A stretch of DNA of 64,000 bases from JAEUMG01 sp963805405 (GCA_963805405.1 CAWDUC010000020.1:558001-622000); one strand, 5' to 3'. Shown: positions 27,926-38,145, numbered from the stretch's first letter. Program-made: numbers and translations. Notes: generated by a model from the sequence alone, not told the origin.

Positions 27926-28852
27926 CTACTTCTTTTGCCCCTGGGCCTTGATGGAATTGAATTTGCGCTGCGTCTCGGCCAGTTCCGACATCAGCCATTC
28001 GCGGAATGAGCGCGACGGGGCCGATTCCTTCGAGCCTTTCGCGCGCACGAAGAAGTAGCTGCCGTGGTCCCTCATGTCGAGCGCGAAGGGGCGCACTAGC
28101 CAGCCCTCAACGATGGAGTCGGTGCAGAGGATCTGGTCGCCCAAGGCAAAGCCCTGGCCGGCCTCGGCGGCCTCAATGGCAAGATGGTTCTGAAATACCG
28201 TGCCGCGCCAATCCTCGACGCCGGTGACGCCAGCCTGGGTAAGCCAGTCGGTCCAGAACTGCTTTCGCGCTTCGTGGAGAAGGTTGAAGTTGGCAAGTTC
28301 GGCCGGAACGAGATGGTCGCGCCCTGCAACGAGCTGCGGGCTACAGACGGGAAAGATCTCGATATTGTCGACGAGCTTGGTCATCTCCACATCGGGCCAG
28401 CGGCCCGGCCCGTAACGAATGCCGACATCGGCATCGCCGGCGCGGAAATCGACGAGCCGCGAGGTCGGGTCGATATTGAGTTCGATATCGGGATGAAGCT
28501 CCTGGAAGCGGCCGAGGCGAGGGACCAGCCAGCGTGAGGCGATGGCGGGTTCGACGGAGACATTGAGCGTGCGGACCTGGCCTTGGGCGGCGGCTTCGCG
28601 GGTTGCATCCGACAGGGAGTCGAAGAGGGGGGTCAGGCGGCTGCCGAAGCGGCGCCCGGGCTCGGTCAGTTCAACGCCGCGGCCGGTGCGGACGAACAGC
28701 ACTGTCCCCAGCCATTCTTCGAGATCGCGGATATGCCGGCTGATCGCCGCGTGGGTGACGAAAAGCTCGCCGGCGGCCTCGGTGAAGCTCTCAAGCCTCG
28801 CCGCCGCTTCGAAGGCTTTCAGGGCATTGAGGGATGGAAGCCGCCGGGCCAT
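27926..28852 (-). CDS. LysR-family transcriptional regulator, GcvA-like
   Basis: A 308-aa LTTR. Residues 1-60 are the winged HTH (LPSLNALKAFEAAARLESFTEAAGELFVTHAAISRHI), followed by a substrate-binding domain of the GcvA subgroup (SVEPAIASRWLVPRLGRF, VGIRYGPGRWPDVE). It is the first gene of an operon with YkgJ, SDR, HisD-like and Zn-ADH genes and probably regulates them and itself. A palindrome lies just upstream. Confidence 0.88.
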   Translation of the reverse strand: MARRLPSLNALKAFEAAARLESFTEAAGELFVTHAAISRHIRDLEEWLGTVLFVRTGRGVELTEPGRRFGSRLTPLFDSLSDATREAAAQGQVRTLNVSVEPAIASRWLVPRLGRFQELHPDIELNIDPTSRLVDFRAGDADVGIRYGPGRWPDVEMTKLVDNIEIFPVCSPQLVAGRDHLVPAELANFNLLHEARKQFWTDWLTQAGVTGVEDWRGTVFQNHLAIEAAEAGQGFALGDQILCTDSIVEGWLVRPFALDMRDHGSYFFVRAKGSKESAPSRSFREWLMSELAETQRKFNSIKAQGQKK

Positions 28853-28862
28853 TGGGTCACAC

Positions 28863-28877
28863 GTAAGTTTTCCTTAC
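28863..28877. promoter_or_regulatory. Palindrome upstream of the LysR operon
   Basis: GTAAG-TTTTC-CTTAC, a perfect 5-bp inverted repeat 11 bases before the LysR start and in the divergent interval to the small gene at 28963. It is a candidate autoregulatory operator. Confidence 0.35.
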
Positions 28878-28962
28878 AGGTAGCGTAGGATAATGCCGTT
28901 TGTGATGCAAGCGCGAAGTATCTAAATTGAGCTCACACAAGAAGACGAATAGGAGTTAGGCC

Positions 28963-29106
28963 ATGAACTGGATTTTTGAAGCTTATACAAACGTTTACAG
29001 CACGGCTCTGATGCAGGGCGTGGATGGCCCGGCTCATGTTGCAGGTGCGAAGGAAGTGGCCCAGAAGAAGCCGGGCCGGTTGGCCCGACTGCTCGGACGC
29101 CACTAA
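28963..29106 (+). CDS. Small 47-aa protein of unknown function
   Basis: A short ORF with a strong RBS (AGGAGTTAGGCC, ATG). It begins MNWIFEAYTNVYSTALMQG, has a possible amphipathic helix, and ends basic (KKPGRLARLLGRH). Codon use is like its neighbours. It is divergent from the LysR gene, and a 12-bp hairpin follows. Resembles the very short membrane-associated proteins of rhizobia, but no family is known to me. Confidence 0.5.
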   Translation: MNWIFEAYTNVYSTALMQGVDGPAHVAGAKEVAQKKPGRLARLLGRH

Positions 29107-29133
29107 CACTCCTTCGATAGGTCAGTTTTCGTA

Positions 29134-29160
29134 GCGGCCTCGATCCTAGATCGGGGCCGC
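29134..29160. terminator. 12-bp hairpin between the small gene and RidA
   Basis: GCGGCCTCGATC (29134-29145) pairs with GATCGGGGCCGC (29149-29160) with one G-T pair and a 3-base loop. It overlaps the RidA stop codon and probably ends both convergent transcripts; T-runs are weak on both sides. Confidence 0.6.
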
Positions 29161-29541
29161 TGCCGTTATCGAGACCTCCATCAACATAGCCGGGTGCGCC
29201 AAGCCGGCGACAATCAATAAGGTCGCTGCACAGCGGTGGCCCTGCAGAATACGGTCGCGCACCTCCCGGTAGATGCCGATATGGGCGGCATCGGTAATAT
29301 AGACATGGGCATCGACGATGTTGCGGTGGTCCATGCCCTCCTTGGCCAGGATCGCCAGGACATTCTTCCAGGCATGCTCATGCTGATGTTCCGGCAAAGC
29401 GGCGATGATGCCGTCGGCATCGGCTCCCACCTGGCCTGAGACATATACAAGCTTCTTTGCACCTTCGACGGCGATTGCCTGGGCATAGTTCGAGAAGGGT
29501 TGGGGAGCTTCGGTGGTTTTGACTTCACGGATCACGGGCAT
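29146..29541 (-). CDS. RidA family (YjgF) protein
   Basis: A RidA-type enamine/imine deaminase, about 130 aa. Motifs: PFSNYAQAI, LVYVSGQVGADADG and the C-terminal RCAATLLIVAGLAHPAMLMEVSITA, with the binding Arg in HRCAATLL. The open frame extends upstream, but GTG at 29535 with AAGGAG at good spacing, or ATG at 29541, gives the normal family N-terminus. Divergent from ssb. Confidence 0.8.
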   Translation of the reverse strand: MPVIREVKTTEAPQPFSNYAQAIAVEGAKKLVYVSGQVGADADGIIAALPEHQHEHAWKNVLAILAKEGMDHRNIVDAHVYITDAAHIGIYREVRDRILQGHRCAATLLIVAGLAHPAMLMEVSITAAAPI

Positions 29542-29574
29542 CTCCTTTTTGGGCAGCATGACGCGACTTGCTTT

Positions 29575-29589
29575 GAACGAAAAGAGAAC
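29575..29589 (+). promoter_or_regulatory. LexA-type SOS box upstream of ssb
   Basis: GAAC-GAAAAGA-GAAC, the exact reverse complement of the alphaproteobacterial LexA consensus GTTC-N7-GTTC. It lies about 85 bases before the ssb start and inside the divergent ridA/ssb interval. Control of ssb by LexA is well known in the class; its use here is inference. Confidence 0.55.
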
Positions 29590-29672
29590 ATATATGCGGT
29601 GGATAAGCAGTCGATCCGACTGCCGGAATTTCCGCATTCGACTAAGTTGCGGGCGACATAGGGAGCTACGAC

Positions 29673-30158
29673 ATGGCGGGTTCGGTCAATAAAGTCATTC
29701 TGGTCGGCAATCTCGGCCGCGATCCGGAAGTGCGGCATACGCAAGACGGCCGCGCGATCGTCAATCTCAGCATCGCGACATCCGAAAACTGGCGCGACAA
29801 GCAGACGGGCGAACGCAAGGAAAAAACAGAATGGCATCGCGTCGTTATCTTCAACGAGAACCTCGCCAAGATAGCCGAGCAGTATCTGAAGAAGGGTGCG
29901 AAGGTCTATATCGAGGGGCAGTTGCAGACTCGCAAATATAACGACAATGCCGGCGTCGAAAAATATTCGACCGAAGTGGTGCTGCAGCAATATCGCGGCG
30001 AACTGACGATGCTCGATGGCCGTAGCGGCGCGGGCGGCGGCAGCGATTCAAGCGACGATTTCGGCCAGGCGAGCCCGATGGATCGGCCGCGTGCGGCTGC
30101 GGGTGGCGGCGGTCGACAGAACTTCTCGCGCGATCTCGATGATGAGGTTCCGTTCTAG
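29673..30158 (+). CDS. ssb: Single-stranded DNA-binding protein
   Basis: A 161-aa SSB. The OB-fold begins SVNKVILVGNLGRDPEVR and includes TEWHRVVIFNENLAKIA and KKGAKVYIEGQLQTRKY; the Gly-rich linker (113-150) ends in the DLDDEVPF acidic tip that recruits repair proteins. It acts in replication, recombination and repair. RBS GGGAGCTACGAC precedes the ATG. Confidence 0.96.
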   Translation: MAGSVNKVILVGNLGRDPEVRHTQDGRAIVNLSIATSENWRDKQTGERKEKTEWHRVVIFNENLAKIAEQYLKKGAKVYIEGQLQTRKYNDNAGVEKYSTEVVLQQYRGELTMLDGRSGAGGGSDSSDDFGQASPMDRPRAAAGGGGRQNFSRDLDDEVPF

Positions 30159-30163
30159 CTCGA

Positions 30164-30943
30164 CTAGACGAAGCCTGCGAACCAATTCACGAGCTCGAAC
30201 GCCGATATTGCGATAATGAGCAGGCTGACTGCGATGGTTAGCGGCTTGCGCGGCGCCTTCTTGAGCAGCACGCCTGATAGGAGCGCAGCGGGAACGCCTC
30301 CGGCGATGAGCGCTGCGATCGATATCGCATTATCGAGCATGCCTTGCGATTGCTGGGTTATTCCAAGGAAGAAGCTTGCCAGAAAAACCGTGAGCACGGC
30401 CGATGTCACGACGAACTCAGCCGCGTTCACTGAGCCGATGACATAGCGCGGCGGGGCGCCAGAACCGATCAATGTGGAAGTGACCACCGGTCCCCAGCCG
30501 CCGCCTTCCAGTGCGTCGAGGAAGCCGCCAGCCGCGCCGACGGGAGCAACGAGTTTTCCGCGCGGCAGCGATTCGCGCGCCGGCCTGAAGACGCGGACCA
30601 TGATCGCTACGCCGACAATCAGCAAATACGAGAAGATGAAAGGACGCATGGTCGCGCTGGAGACATGGGTGAGAAGCAGCGCGCCGCTGACCCCGCCCGC
30701 CACGCCAGAAATCGCGAGCTGGATCATCAATTTGCGATCGACATTGCCGTTCAGCCAGTGCGAAGTGCCGGCGGTCCCGCTGGTGAAGAGCTTCGCTGCG
30801 TGAACGCTCGCCGAGGTTTGAACCGGAGGAACGCCTGTCGCCAGTAGCAGAATGGAGCAAATGACGCCGTAGCCCATGCCGAGCGCGCCGTCGATCAATT
30901 GGGCAAGAAAACCCACAACCGCAAATGCAACGAAATCGACCAT
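30164..30943 (-). CDS. TSUP (TauE/SafE) family permease, copy 1
   Basis: A 259-aa membrane protein with about eight helices and two TSUP repeats (LIDGALGMGYGVICSILLLATG; FLDALEGGGWGPVVTSTLIG). TSUP members carry sulfite, sulfate or sulfonates; location in the sulfur cluster suggests such a substrate. It is a close paralogue of the next gene, sharing long identical stretches (e.g. GAPPRYVIGSVNAAEFVVT). Confidence 0.85.
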   Translation of the reverse strand: MVDFVAFAVVGFLAQLIDGALGMGYGVICSILLLATGVPPVQTSASVHAAKLFTSGTAGTSHWLNGNVDRKLMIQLAISGVAGGVSGALLLTHVSSATMRPFIFSYLLIVGVAIMVRVFRPARESLPRGKLVAPVGAAGGFLDALEGGGWGPVVTSTLIGSGAPPRYVIGSVNAAEFVVTSAVLTVFLASFFLGITQQSQGMLDNAISIAALIAGGVPAALLSGVLLKKAPRKPLTIAVSLLIIAISAFELVNWFAGFV

Positions 30944-31016
30944 GCTGACCCGCCCTCGCGTGTCAGGTTAAGCGCCCGGAATTAAGGGTTTCTGTATCGG
31001 GCGTGCCCCAAGTGAC

Positions 31017-31790
31017 TTAATTGAGAAGCCACCTGATCAGCTCGAATGACGAGAGGCCGATGATCAGCAGGCTGACGGCAATCGTCAGCGGTTTGCGGGG
31101 CGCTTTTTTCAGCAGGCGTCCAGCGAACAGTGCCGCAGGAATGCCGCCGGCGATCAACGCCAGAACGGGGATGGCATGGTCAAGCAGTCCTTCCGATTCA
31201 TGCCAGACGCCGAAGAGCAGGCTTGTCAGAAATACCGAGACCACCGCGCAGGTGACGACAAATTCCGCGGCATTGACCGAGCCGATGACATAGCGCGGTG
31301 GTGCGCCGGTGCCGATCAATGTCGAGGTCACCACCGGCCCCCAGCCGCCACCACCGATCGCGTCAAGAAATCCGCCTGTAGCACCAAGCGGAGCCACAAG
31401 CCGCATGCGCGGGAAGGCTTCCGACGCCGGCTTGAAACATCGGAAAAGGATGAGAATGCCGACCGCCAGGAGATAGACGAAGACGAAGGGGCGCATGGTC
31501 GAGCCGGAGACTTGAGTAAGGATCGTCGCTCCGACGATACCACCTACGACACCGGTTGCCGCAAGCTGGAGCATCAACTTCCGGTCGACATTGCCATGCA
31601 GGAAATGGGATGCGCCGGATGTTGCGGTGGTGAAGAGCTTGGCCGCGTGTACGCTCGCGGAGGTTTGCGCCGGAGGAACGCCGGTGGCGAGCAGCATCAC
31701 CGAAGAGATCACGCCATAGCCCATGCCGAGAGCGCCGTCGATCAACTGCGCGAAAAAGCCTACAGCCGCGAAGACGACGAAATCAAACAT
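31017..31790 (-). CDS. TSUP (TauE/SafE) family permease, copy 2
   Basis: A 257-aa paralogue of copy 1 with the same helix pattern, QTSASVHAAKLFTTATSGASH and C-terminal LLKKAPRKPLTIAVSLLIIG. The tandem duplication lies 54 bases downstream of cysH on the same strand, so both may be expressed with sulfate assimilation. Direction and substrate cannot be told from sequence. Confidence 0.85.
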   Translation of the reverse strand: MFDFVVFAAVGFFAQLIDGALGMGYGVISSVMLLATGVPPAQTSASVHAAKLFTTATSGASHFLHGNVDRKLMLQLAATGVVGGIVGATILTQVSGSTMRPFVFVYLLAVGILILFRCFKPASEAFPRMRLVAPLGATGGFLDAIGGGGWGPVVTSTLIGTGAPPRYVIGSVNAAEFVVTCAVVSVFLTSLLFGVWHESEGLLDHAIPVLALIAGGIPAALFAGRLLKKAPRKPLTIAVSLLIIGLSSFELIRWLLN

Positions 31791-31844
31791 CTCGCGAGCC
31801 CCTCAGCGTTGGAATACTATTCGTCGAGCGCGGTCGTTCGGATC

Positions 31845-32591
31845 TCAGGATCGCGACAGGTTGATCGGCCGCCCGTTGTGCGTCCAGTGGATGCCGCACT
31901 CGGTCTTCGACGTTCCGAGCCATCGGCCGGCGCGCGGATTATCCGTGGTCCCGCCCTTGGTGGTGCAAGGCAAGCAACCGATCGAGCGATAGCCTTCGGA
32001 GAGGAGCGGATGCCGCGGCAGATCGAAGTGGCGCATATAGGCGTCCAGATCCCCAGCGGTGAAGCGGGCCAGGGGTTCGATCTTCAGGCGACCATCGGCC
32101 ATTTCAAGTGTGGGAATGGTAGCGCGCCCGCCGCCGTGGAAGCGCTTGCGGCCGGATATCCACGCCTCGAAACCTTCAAGCGCACGCTCCAGCGGCGCCG
32201 TCTTGCGGATGTGGCAGCACATATCGGGATTTGACTTGTGGAGTGAGCCGTCCGGATCAAGCAGGCGGACATCGTCCGTATCCGGCTGGATATTGCGGAT
32301 ATCGGTAAGGCCGAGGTGGTCGACAAGCTTTGAACGATAGGAAAGCGTCTCCCAGAAGTGCTTCTTGGTATCGATGAAGATCACCGGCACATTCTTGTCG
32401 ACCTGCGCTACCATGTGGAGAAGCACGGCAGATTCCGCCCCGAACGACGAGACGAGCGCGATGCGGTTCTTATAAAGCCGCTTGATTAGCGGCTCGAGGA
32501 CATCGACACCGTCAAAGCCGCCGAAGCGGGCGACGATTTCGGAGTTGGGATGCATGGCGTCCACGATTAGCCTCAAAGACTTAACCGGCAT
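31845..32591 (-). CDS. cysH: Phosphoadenylyl/adenylyl-sulfate reductase CysH
   Basis: CysH reduces activated sulfate (APS or PAPS) to sulfite. The P-loop-like VSSFGAESAVLLHM, FIDTKKHFWET and the C-terminal ECGIH Cys are present. Two further Cys pairs (PDMCCHIRK and IGCLPCTTK) are the [4Fe-4S] ligands of the APS-reducing bacterial type. The start ATG at 32591 overlaps the end of the DUF934 gene by 11 bases; the frame is open further up. No cysD/N or sat gene is in the window. Confidence 0.88.
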   Translation of the reverse strand: MPVKSLRLIVDAMHPNSEIVARFGGFDGVDVLEPLIKRLYKNRIALVSSFGAESAVLLHMVAQVDKNVPVIFIDTKKHFWETLSYRSKLVDHLGLTDIRNIQPDTDDVRLLDPDGSLHKSNPDMCCHIRKTAPLERALEGFEAWISGRKRFHGGGRATIPTLEMADGRLKIEPLARFTAGDLDAYMRHFDLPRHPLLSEGYRSIGCLPCTTKGGTTDNPRAGRWLGTSKTECGIHWTHNGRPINLSRS

Positions 32592-33098
32592 GCGGCTGTT
32601 CGAGCCATGGTTCGGCATCACGATGACGCTCCGACCAGACTTCTGCCTCGCCCGCCGGACGATAGAGGCCACGCTGATAGGCGAGCGACATCTGACGCGA
32701 CGATTTGAGCCAAACATCAGGCGCGAAACGTTCGGTCACCTCGAAGGCATCGAAGCCAACTTGGCGCATGAACTGGAGTTGATCCGGAAGCACATTGCCG
32801 CTTGCCCGCAATTCACCGACAAATCCCGTTTCGCGGATCTGCCTGGCGAGCGAATAGGCGCGACCGTCGGTGAATGATGGGAAGGGCAGCACGATCAAAG
32901 CAAGCCTCGGCAGGAACAGCGTCAACGCCTCAACGCGATCGATATTGGTGAAGACGACGCCGAGCCGGCCATCATGCTTGGTCAGCGCCTCCCACTCCTT
33001 GAGCAGGCGCGCGATAGGGGACCACGATATCGCCGGAGGCGGGCAGGGGCTCGTCCAGGCTGACATGGATCCACGGATCGTCGATGAATCTGTCGTTC

Positions 33099-33112
<14 letters not shown>
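32581..33112 (-). CDS. DUF934 protein of the sulfite-reductase cluster (one indel)
   Basis: DUF934 proteins lie between cysI and cysH in alphaproteobacteria; function is not established. The true N-terminus MPLIKNDRFIDDPWIHV is in another frame; an extra base in the G-run 33017-33020 separates it from VPIARLLKEWEALTKHDGRL. Corrected length is about 176 aa, typical. Its ATG at 33112 overlaps the cysI stop and it overlaps cysH, so translation is coupled through the cluster. Confidence 0.82.
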
Positions 33113-34757
<1,645 letters not shown>

Positions 34758-34760
34758 GGT

Positions 34761-35078
34761 TCAGCCTCCCATCTCGGACGCGGGAAAGCGCCGCCCAAGC
34801 CCTTCGGCCTGCTTGCCGAGATCGAGCCGAACCGTCGGCCCAAGCGTACGGATGCGCTCGCGAATATGCAGCGCGCGAACATGTCCGTTCTCGCGTTCGG
34901 CATCGAAGAGGTAAACACCGGTAACCAAGGTCGAACTTTCATCGTCCTTGCCACGCGCTTCAAGGGCCTTTGCAGCCTGGGGTTCGGTTGCAAGCACGGC
35001 GCCGTCGATTGCCTCGCTCCAGTCGCCAGTGCGCGTGAAGAAGACAACCGCTCCGTCGCGCAGGCGATTGGCGGTCAT
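34761..35078 (-). CDS. DUF2849 protein of the sulfite-reductase cluster
   Basis: A 105-aa protein with the DUF2849 pattern MTANRLRDGAVVFFTRTGDW and VTGVYLFDAERENGHVRAL. In this position between cysG and cysI in many rhizobia; function unknown. Start ATG at 35078 has GAGAAAGG upstream. The stop is just before the cysI start. Unlike its neighbours the frame is intact. Confidence 0.8.
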   Translation of the reverse strand: MTANRLRDGAVVFFTRTGDWSEAIDGAVLATEPQAAKALEARGKDDESSTLVTGVYLFDAERENGHVRALHIRERIRTLGPTVRLDLGKQAEGLGRRFPASEMGG

Positions 35079-35101
35079 GGCTTGGCCTTTCTCATTAATG
35101 C

Positions 35102-36522
35102 TCATGATACGGCTCGCAATGCTTCGGGCTCGCTTGATGCCCGGACAGGGAAGGTGACGATATCGGCGGAAGCCTTGGCCTTGGCGAGACCGACATAGAT
35201 CATGGCCGGTCCGTAGAATGCCTTTGCTGGCAACGGCTTCCCAAAGATCGCCAATGGCGGTCGTAAAGGTCCGCTCATTGTCGAGCGTTCCGTTCTCGAC
35301 CAGCGTGACAGGGCAGGCGGGATCGATGCCGGCGTCGAGCAGCTTGGCGGCAATCTCGCCCGCCATGTTGACGCCCATGTAGATCGCGAAGGCTTGTCCG
35401 GGCTGCGCCAAGGCTGTCCAATTCTGTTCCGCGAGCCCGCGCTCGGATGTTGCGGTGAGCAGTGTGATCGACTGTGTTCTGGCCGCGCTGGGTCAATGGC
35501 AGGCCGATCGATGCGGCACAGCCCAGAGCCGCGGTAATGCCGGGAACGACATCGACCGCAATACCGGCAGCTTCAAGAGCGGCCTGCTCTTCGCCGCCGC
35601 GGCCGAAGATATAGGGATCGCCGCCTTTGAGGCGAACGACGCGGCGTCCGGCTCCTGCTTCGGCGATCAGAATGCGATTGATCTCGCTTTGCTTGGGCGA
35701 GGGCTCATAGGGTGTTTTGCCGACCGGAATGCGGGTCGCATCGCGGCGCGCCATTTCGAGAATTGCAGGCCCGACGAGGCGGTCATAGACGATGACGTCG
35801 GCTTCGATCAGCTTGCGCTGGGCTTTGAGCGTCAGGAGTTCCGGATCGCCGGGGCCGGCGCCCACGAGCGAGACGCGCCCTGCCGGTGGGGAGGAGTCTC
35901 CGGCAAGCGCGGCTTCAAGCTCGCGGGCATAGGCCGGACGTGTCGCCGGCCAAGTAACTGTCGCGGATCGATCCGAAAAAAAACTTCTGCCAGAAGTCGC
36001 GGCGGGCGAAGCCCGGTGCCACCGTGCTCGCGACACGCTCGCGCAAACCTTCGGCAGCTCGCGGCGAGGCGCCCAAGGGCTGCGGGAAGCAACGCATCGA
36101 TGCGGGCGCGCAAGCCCTGGCCCAGCATCGGAGCCGCACCTTCAGTGCCGATCGCCACGACGAGCGGATCGCGATCGACGATGGCTGGCTGGATGAAAGT
36201 CGACAATTCGGCGCGGTCGACCACATTGACGGCGATGTTGCGCTTCGCGCCTCGGACGAGACGACATCTTCCAATGCCCTGTCCGCGACATAGACGACGG
36301 CGGCCCCATCAAGATGGCGGGCTGCGAAGGTCTTGGCCTTCCAGGTGATGCGACCGGTATCGCGCAGATCGGCGAGTTCGGCGGAAAGTCTCAGGCGCGA
36401 TGACGTCGATCGCAACATCCGTCTTCAGAAGCAGGCGAACCTTGCGCAAGGCTTCCTCGCCCGAGCCGACTACGACGGCGCGGCGGTCCTTCAGGTCGAC
36501 GAAAAGAGGGAAAATAACGCAT
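35102..36522 (-). CDS. cysG: Siroheme synthase CysG (seven indels)
   Basis: CysG makes siroheme, the cofactor of CysI. N-terminal precorrin-2 dehydrogenase/ferrochelatase part: MRYFP, LFVDLKDRRAVVVGSGEEA, AAVVYVADRALED, NVVDRAELSTFIQPAIVDRD. C-terminal uroporphyrinogen methyltransferase: VSLVGAGPGDPELLTLKA, RLKGGDPYIFGRGGEE, VVPGITAALGCA, LTQRGQNTV, YMG. Frame changes near 36507, 36392, 36248 (a missing base), 36064, 35976-35983 (an A8 run), 35469 and 35216. With them corrected it is about 471 aa and ends ASSEPEALRAVS. The density of changes is exceptional, but every segment matches. It starts 11 bases after the ferredoxin stop with GAGGAG before ATG. Confidence 0.85.
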
Positions 36523-36533
36523 GCGACTACTCC

Positions 36534-36849
36534 TCACGCCCCGTTGACGAGGCGCACCGCCAAGACCATCGAGGTCCGGCGTGTAGATGATCTGGCAGGA
36601 AAGCCGCGAGCCGGGATGGATCAGCGGCAATTCATCGAGCATGGCCTCTTCTTCTTCACGCGCCGGATGAAGCTTGTCGGACCAGGTATCGCTCACTTCG
36701 ACATGGCAGGTCGCACAGGCACAGGCGCCGCCGCACAAGCCGCCGACATCAAAGCCGTGCTCGCGGATGATTTCCATGATCCGCCAGCCTTCCACGGCTT
36801 CCACCTCGTGGTCGCGGCCGGCCTGATCTTTAATCCGAATGAAACCCAT
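36534..36849 (-). CDS. [2Fe-2S] ferredoxin (one indel)
   Basis: A plant-type 2Fe-2S ferredoxin of about 104 aa. Cysteine ligands: GLCGGACACATCHVEV (three Cys) and SRLSCQI (fourth). An extra base near 36562 hides the true ending DGLAVRLVNGA with its stop at 36534. First gene of the cysG-cysI-cysH operon, so it probably donates electrons to sulfite reductase. Confidence 0.85.
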
Positions 36850-36905
36850 AGCCTCAGTCCGTTCGCTGCATTGTCCGTTCGGTATTTCCTAACGCTTTGC
36901 CATCA

Positions 36906-36941
36906 CCCTGATTTCGTTTGATTCTGCGCACGAAATAAGGG
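36906..36941. promoter_or_regulatory. Inverted repeat between the sulfur operon and its divergent regulator
   Basis: CCCTGATTTCGT (36906-36917) and ACGAAATAAGGG (36930-36941) match as inverted repeats at 11 of 12 positions. It lies in the divergent promoter region of the ferredoxin-cys operon and the XRE gene. Confidence 0.4.
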
Positions 36942-36959
36942 TTAGAAGCGGATTAGCGG

Positions 36960-36990
36960 GTTCGTAATTCCGAACGTTCTCTTTAACGAA
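36960..36990. promoter_or_regulatory. GTTCG-N6-CGAAC palindrome with a second half-site pair
   Basis: GTTCG-TAATTC-CGAAC (36960-36975) and, overlapping, GTTC-N8-GAAC up to 36990. It is 28-58 bases before the XRE-cupin gene and is a candidate operator for that regulator. Confidence 0.4.
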
Positions 36991-37017
36991 CATAGGTACT
37001 AAAGAAAGAACTGCAAT

Positions 37018-37639
37018 ATGTCAACGCGCCGGAGCCGAAAGTCGGGCGAGTCACAACAGGTTGATCCGACCCCCGCCCTCGGCAAAACCATTCAGCGCCT
37101 GCGCAAGGCATATAACATGTCGTTGGGTGAGCTTTCCGAGCACTCGGGGGTTGCCAAATCGATCATTTCCCAGATCGAGCGCAACGAGACCAACCCGACC
37201 ATCGGGACGGTTTTCCGTCTGTCGAAGGCGCTCGAAACAACGATCGACGAGGTTCTTCGCGTCGATTCCGGCGTCAATTTCATCGAACACCAGACAAAGT
37301 CAGGAATTCCCATCCTCGAAAGCCAGGACGGTCTCTGCCGGCTGGCGATCGCAGGTCCCCTGAACCTCGTCGAGTCCCTGCAGTGGTATGATTTCCAGGC
37401 AAAGCCCGGCGGGGTACTCGAGTCGGACCCGCACCCGCCCGGCACGATCGAGCATCTCTACCTTCTCAAGGGCGAGCTTGAGGTCACGGCCGGGGAGGAA
37501 AGCCGCACGCTGAAAGTGGGCGAGGCTATCCGCTTCCGTGGCGACCGGCCGCACAAGCTCGTCAATACTGGCAAGCGTCGATGCCCATGCGACGATGGTG
37601 CTGGTGATCCGCAATCCCGCGAGCGAAGAGCGCCGCTAG
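37018..37639 (+). CDS. XRE-family regulator with C-terminal cupin (one indel)
   Basis: A 206-aa one-domain-plus-cupin regulator. Residues 21-76 are the HTH (LGKTIQRLRKAYNMSLGELS, SKSIISQIERNETNPTIGT); residues 110-200 form a cupin (HPPGTIEHLYLLKGELEV, KVGEAIRFRGDRPHKLVN) that likely senses a small molecule. An extra base near 37575 shifts the end; corrected it reads VDAHATMVLVIRNPASEERR and stops at 37639. Divergent from the sulfur operon, it probably controls that operon (inference). Confidence 0.82.
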
Positions 37640-37648
37640 CCGCGCAAT

Positions 37649-38059
37649 TCAGTTGCTGATCGGGTGGTAGTAATTCACCCGATTGCTCGGCCCCTCAAGC
37701 TTCAGGATCCCGGTTCCTGCATCTCGGGTATAGGTGCTGTCCGGCAATGGCTTCGATTCATGGGAGATCGTGCAGGTATAGCTCACCTTCTCGCGGACGA
37801 GCTTGCCATCGACCACCTTTCCGGTCGCGCTGATCAAACCGGCCTCGCTTCCGTCTTTGCAAAACGCAAGCCCCGTCGAACTCATCAGGATGCGGTAGGT
37901 CCCGTCCTCGTTGTGGACGATCGACAAGGAATCGATCGATCCGTCCAGTGCATCGATCCCCATATAGTATCCGGACCATTCATCCTCTTCATCCTGTGCC
38001 AGGACCGGCTGGGCAAGGAGAAAGGCAGCGAGGGCGATCATCATGGCTCTGCGGATCAT
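37649..38059 (-). CDS. Secreted hypothetical protein
   Basis: A 136-aa protein with a signal peptide (1-21, MIRRAMMIALAAFLLAQPVLA) followed by an acidic start (QDEEDEW) and a beta-rich body with two Cys (AFCKDG, YTCTIS) that could form a disulfide. No family recognised. Convergent with the XRE gene, whose corrected stop is 10 bases away. Confidence 0.6.
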   Translation of the reverse strand: MIRRAMMIALAAFLLAQPVLAQDEEDEWSGYYMGIDALDGSIDSLSIVHNEDGTYRILMSSTGLAFCKDGSEAGLISATGKVVDGKLVREKVSYTCTISHESKPLPDSTYTRDAGTGILKLEGPSNRVNYYHPISN

Positions 38060-38145
38060 CGGATAACCCCGTAAAGTTGCGAGCCGGAGATGCTAAGCAG
38101 AGCTTCATTAAGATCGCAACAAGGCTTGCGCCCAAGCTGTCGCGA

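Noticed and set aside
31176..32234. 352-aa plus-strand frame over a TSUP gene and cysH
   Set aside because: Antisense shadow; spans two unrelated real genes.
35102..36522. Programmed frameshifting or a genuine cysG pseudogene
   Set aside because: Seven separate shifts without a common slippery site, while neighbours have the same kind of changes; sequence error is simpler.
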